Below are positions 59,939 through 64,000 of a DNA stretch of 64,000 bases, piece after piece (positions within the stretch are counted from its first letter, which is position 1; each line of letters begins with the position of its first letter). Source of the DNA: Pterobdella sp. o SKG-2022. Taxonomy: Eukaryota > Annelida > Clitellata > Hirudinida > Piscicolidae. The stretch spans positions 16,849,447 through 16,913,446 of the forward strand of contig OZ038322.1 of NCBI GenBank assembly GCA_964035795.1, given 5' to 3'. Below the pieces are notes generated by a model that was not told the origin of the DNA, made no database searches, and saw only the letters and a program-made list of their open reading frames with translations. A program made the translations under genes and the position numbers.

Positions 59939-60644
59939 CTATTGGCCAGCGACAAAAACGTTTGGTTTTCCATAGCTATCGTAAACTTCTACTTCTACTA
60001 ATGGGGTTTGAAACATGTGGTGATGGTTAGCTATTACTGATTTGTTTCTGAGAATTAGTGGGATGTTAAAGATGTTGTTTTGATTATCAAGTTTGAAAGA
60101 TGAGATGGTTTCCCTAAAAAGTTTTTGGTTTTTTCTTTGACCACAATCTATTTATAGGCTTTTTTCCAATGACGGTAAATCAAGTATGACAACAAAATTA
60201 CTTTGATCGTGTTATCTTGCAATAGTATGCAGCTGCTATAGCTGGGATGTTGAATTTGACATTAATATAAATATACTTTAATTATTACAATTTTAATACA
60301 GTTAACTTCATTAAACCTACCTTTAAATAAAGTTTTTTGTCAAAAAGATTTATGTAAAATTTAATCTTCATATTTCAAATAGTACTAAAAAAAGTAATAT
60401 ATGTATAAATTTTCTAAAAAAAAAATTTTTTTTTACAACTTTTTGCACTCGGTCAAATCCTTATTTTACCCATACAGGATTACGCCGGTCCAGTCTGGTC
60501 TCCTCCATTAATGAAAGACGACAATGTTATAGAAAATATGAAAAAATTCACAAAGACCTATTTGCAAAATTCATCTGTAACATTTAATTATTACTAAAGC
60601 AATAAGATTTATTAGAAATAACTTACGATTTTCAGCACTGCCAT
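59939..60644 (-). CDS. probable small gene of unknown family
   Basis: The best supported part is a terminal exon 60113-59939, preceded by a strong acceptor (ccaaaaactttttag) and ending in TAG: ETISSFKLDNQNNIFNIPLI, HHMFQTPLVEVEVYDSYGKP, NVFVAGQ. The alternating hydrophobic pattern suggests beta structure. Upstream, short pieces can be joined in phase: MAVLKI (60644-60627, followed by GTAAGT), ETRLDRRNPVW (60502-60470), IKFYINLFDKKLYLK (60365-60321, followed by GTAGGT) and a micro-exon ITRSK near 60220-60207. The assembled protein would be about 95 residues. NPVW and the following hydrophobic strand recall a C2 domain, but the match is weak. The upstream exons are a guess; only the last exon deserves moderate trust. 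Confidence 0.35.
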
Positions 60645-62047
60645 ACATTCATGCCAGTTCTGTGTTCGTCCTTGCAAGTCAATAAAAAAGACTCGTTTAA
60701 AGAATGAAAATTTATTTGAATAGAGTCTTCATATATTTTGAACATAATTTAGAAAGGTTTCAATACAAAATGATTTATTAAAAACGATCTCTGCAAAGAC
60801 GTGTCTTTCATACCATTCTTAATGACACTCCTCACCTTGTATTCTTTTGAGTTTGTTTTAAAAATTTTATATTTCATTTAATGGTTTTCATAACAAATTG
60901 TTAACAAGTATTTTATAAAAATTTTGTAGTATGATGAAATTTTTCTTAGAAACTGGCGGAAAACACACGTATTTGTATATAGACTTTTTGAGAAGAAAAT
61001 TATAAATTTTATAAATAAACCTGCATTGAAATAATTCAAAAATTTGTGATGAAATACTTTTTTAAATCATAATCAAAAATAAATGATTAATAAATCCTCT
61101 TTTTCAATAATGAAGCCATTAAAAATAAATACAAGAGGATAAGGCTAAAATAAGGACCAAACGAATATAATCCAAGTACAATATGCCATTTATAATTTAA
61201 ATCATTCTATACGAGTTATCAGAATGTGTCCAAGTATTTTATATTTGTTTCAAGATTCTTTAATCACATAAAACGATATTAAGATATCAAAATAAATTTA
61301 AATTTGTCAATAAAGTATAAAATCTATCGCGATTTAAAGGTTAAAGTTCCTTCAAACAAGTTTAAAGATATTTAGAATTATTCATGGGAAAATTATTTAT
61401 AAAAACTAAGTATATTTGTGTTATGATTATTAAATTTGGTAGATTGGAGGGGTTTAATATTTCATGGATGTTGAAATGCTTTACGTTAAAGAATACATTT
61501 CTAAATCAGAGTTCGATAGTTAAGGCTCAAAAACAGCATTTATGAATTTTCATTCTAAAACTAAAATATAAATTCAATCATTATTATAACATTGAATTTA
61601 ACAATCTGTTCACCGATACATATATAATGAATATTAAGAACAAAGCGAACTGATTTATTATTATGTGAATCAGATAAATAGATGAACACTTATGTTAACA
61701 ATAAATAGTTTTACGCGTCAAAGTTGTGCGACGACACAAAGTTAAGTTTGAAAATCGAAACAAAATTTTTAACGTGTTTTTAACCATATTTATTTTCGAG
61801 TAGAGCTAGAGAACCAGACAAAGTGTCAAAAGTTTCATTCTTTCAAGGTTCCAATAATACGTGGAAAATTAAATATAAAACTGATAGCTTAAAATATCCA
61901 AAACTAATGAATTATAAAAAGTTGAAAATTTTAGCTTAAAAGAAATTTTCTCTACGTGTTCTTTCAATATTCTCATAACCTCAAGTTTTTGTTTTACTAA
62001 ATCTAAAACAAAAACATTGAAATACCACAAGATCCAACCAAGTCAAA
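60645..62047. other. intergenic region upstream of the quaking-type gene
   Basis: Very AT-rich, no gene or repeat supported. It must include the 5' UTR or upstream introns of the plus-strand KH gene and the promoter of the small minus-strand gene. Confidence 0.5.
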
Positions 62048-62968
62048 ATGTATTCTGAAGATCTGTACACAGCTAGCCCTTCAGAATACCTGATACAGCT
62101 ACTAAAAGACAAAAGTCAATTGAACTCATTTTCTACAAACTTTTTGCATATCAACAGGCTTCTAGATGAAGGTTGGTAAAATGGAACTTTTCTTTTTTCC
62201 ATATAAGAAGCTCTATAGTTTATAAAACTGAATATGGCTGAATTTAAATTTTGTTGTATTAACAAGTATTCAGAATATTTAAGTAGTGAGTGTTAATATT
62301 TGCAATGTGAGATTTTGCCAAAAACTTCTTTCAACATTCACGTCTTTCAAATTAAATCTTTTTGATGATTATTTAAATGAAAAATCGAAATTGATTTTTA
62401 AAAATTAATTATATTAAATTATTGATTTCAACATCCGCCTTTATTGATTAACTTTAATTTTATGGTCGGCTTTTGAGCAAATTCAAACAATATTTCAATC
62501 TTTAACTATAAGCATTCATACATCTATTGAACTACATATGTATGTATTACAAATATCAAGTAAAAAAAACTAAGTCATGGCAAAAAATTCGTTAAACTTT
62601 AAAAAATTTTTATAGAAATAAACAAAGTTAGAATGAATGTCTTTAACTCTGGCATCGTGACCGAGCCACTGTTGCTGCCCAAGCCTGAAGGTCATGTGGT
62701 GATGTTGAGTGAGAAAATCAACGTGCCTGTCAAAGAATTCCCTGATGTCAGTATTTTTTGTCGACTAATTTAAATTTAATTGTGCTTATTTTTGAATTTT
62801 TATGCCTACATAATAAATGTGTGAATACAATATTAAAAATATCGTCTCTAGTTTAACTTTGTGGGTAGACTCTTGGGACCCAGAGGTTTAACAGCGAAAC
62901 AACTGGAATTGGACACAGGCTGCAAAATTCTCATAAGAGGCATGGGATCTATGAGGGACAAGCAGAAA
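62048..62968 (+). CDS. QKI: quaking/held-out-wings STAR-family KH protein, 5' part
   Basis: STAR RNA-binding proteins control splicing, stability and translation of mRNAs carrying ACUAAY-type sites. Three exons are visible: 62048-62171, 62616-62746 and 62852-62968, phase-consistent, ending at a GTAAGT donor; the gene continues past the window. Exon 1 starts [20 protein letters not shown] and carries the Qua1 dimerisation helices ([17 protein letters not shown]). Exon 2 ends [10 protein letters not shown]. Exon 3 opens the KH domain: [39 protein letters not shown], with the GPRG loop typical of this family (quaking has [19 protein letters not shown]). The segment between Qua1 and KH is shorter than in vertebrate QKI. 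The rest of KH and Qua2 should lie beyond 64000. Confidence 0.92.
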
Positions 62969-64000
62969 GTAAGTGTTGAAATTTGCAAAAAACCTTATAC
63001 AAGTTTGAGGCCTGTAATGAATTTAATATACCATTGTGAAACCACAAGGTAAACTTGAAGTTTGTTAGGTCTACAGTATGATGAAACTAACGTAGTTTGC
63101 AGAACCATTTGAGTGAAATTAAATTTATTATCTTTAATAAACTTTACTAAATAAATATTTTTGAGAAATTAAATCTTTTGAGTTAAATACTTTAAGCTTC
63201 ATGAGCAAGTCTTGGTTGAGTTAATATTTAAAATGACATGGCTCATAATGAAAAATTGCCTCACATTTTTCTTACACAAAAGAATTCGGCAAAGCTTAAC
63301 TATTATATGAAAACTATATATATTTTAAATATTCTTTACAACCGTTACTATATCGGCATTGTTTTTTATTCTTTTCGGTAATATTATATTTCATTTATTT
63401 TTATTGTTTTTTATTTTGTTTGTTTTCTTTATTATTCTGCTTTAGATTCTATTGTTAGCATATAATGGAAGTTGCTCAAAATTAACTTAATACGACATTT
63501 CAATTTCAAAAACAACTATACCTTGATAGCTTATCTATGACGTAAATAAGCTCGAATTTGTACATTGTTGATTATTTATGTGCTGTTTATTTTTCTATTT
63601 TTTGTTTGTTTATATGGTTTTTTCTTTATTTGTTTAGTTGTGTTTTGTTTTTTCATCTATGTTTGTTTTTTTTCGTTTGCTTATTTATTTATTTTTTATT
63701 TAGTTTTTTTAGTTATATTTTTTGAATGGTGTATGTAATTTTTCACGCATTCACATATAAATAACACAACTAAAGCATAATAATTATTTTGTATTTTTTT
63801 AGCAATATACAAAATAGAAAATAGATACTTACTCGTGCCATTATTTGAATTAAGATTATTTGTAAATAATGAAACTTGTAACATGTTTTTGCAATCCAAA
63901 AATTCTCAGTATTTAACTAAGAATTCTCATTTTAAAAAAGTGCATAAAGTTTTTTTTTTGGTAAAAAGGTTTCCAGCATAAATTGAAATGTAATTTCAAG
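62969..64000 (+). other. quaking intron (incomplete), T-rich
   Basis: No further KH exon was found, so this is read as intron. From about 63355 to 63720 the plus strand is a T-rich low-complexity tract of TTTA/TTTG/TTTC units, which makes weak chance frames on the minus strand. Confidence 0.55.

Overview
This is a 64 kb window of an AT-rich nuclear genome from a bilaterian invertebrate. Genes are split by short GT-AG introns (about 50 bp to 1 kb), and there are class III POU, quaking-type STAR, SMG5 and PIBF1 homologues, L2/CR1-like LINE relics and a Penelope-like relic. The phylum cannot be fixed from the sequence; no operon, prokaryotic or viral gene organisation is seen.

Layout. 1-1.2 kb: the last two exons of an unrecognised plus-strand gene. 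1.2-22.9 kb: a gene-poor desert with microsatellites, degenerate CATC-type repeats, a few weak coding-like patches and two clusters that each pair a CRE (TGACGTCA) with an E-box (CACGTG). This desert lies downstream of 22.9-25.0 kb, a minus-strand, apparently intronless class III POU-homeodomain transcription factor broken by a 200-N assembly gap. 28.2-37.4 kb: a 25-exon SMG5 gene (nonsense-mediated decay) that I could reconstruct in one frame. 38.2-39.2 kb: LINE relic. 39.7-40.6 kb: a three-exon MIF/D-dopachrome tautomerase-family gene. 41.4-41.9 kb: a three-exon NDUFS5 gene (complex I, twin CX9C), minus strand. 42.3-46.5 kb: retroposon, LINE, tRNA-like sequence and a long foldback repeat. 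47.0-49.1 kb: six-exon ABHD13 hydrolase, minus strand. 49.9-50.4 kb: abutting Penelope GIY-YIG and reverse-transcriptase relics. 51.6-52.5 kb: a one-exon protein with a TRF-type telobox Myb domain, minus strand. 54.1-59.5 kb: 17-exon PIBF1/CEP90, minus strand. 59.9-60.6 kb: probable small unidentified minus-strand gene. 62.0 kb to the end: the first three coding exons of a quaking/how-type KH gene running off the window.

The genes are functionally unrelated housekeeping or developmental loci (mRNA decay, respiration, centriole/cilium, RNA binding, transcription) and are not a cluster acting together. The most unusual signals are a dispersed palindromic repeat family with at least five recognisable copies, two of them near-complete foldbacks; a second repeat family with what look like empty and filled sites; the TRF-like Myb protein; a PIBF1 lacking a conserved central-C-terminal segment; an SMG5 PIN domain lacking its first acidic residue; and a gap in the POU gene whose stated size cannot be right. 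Exon coordinates were derived by hand from reading frame, splice phase and remembered family sequences; no alignment was run.
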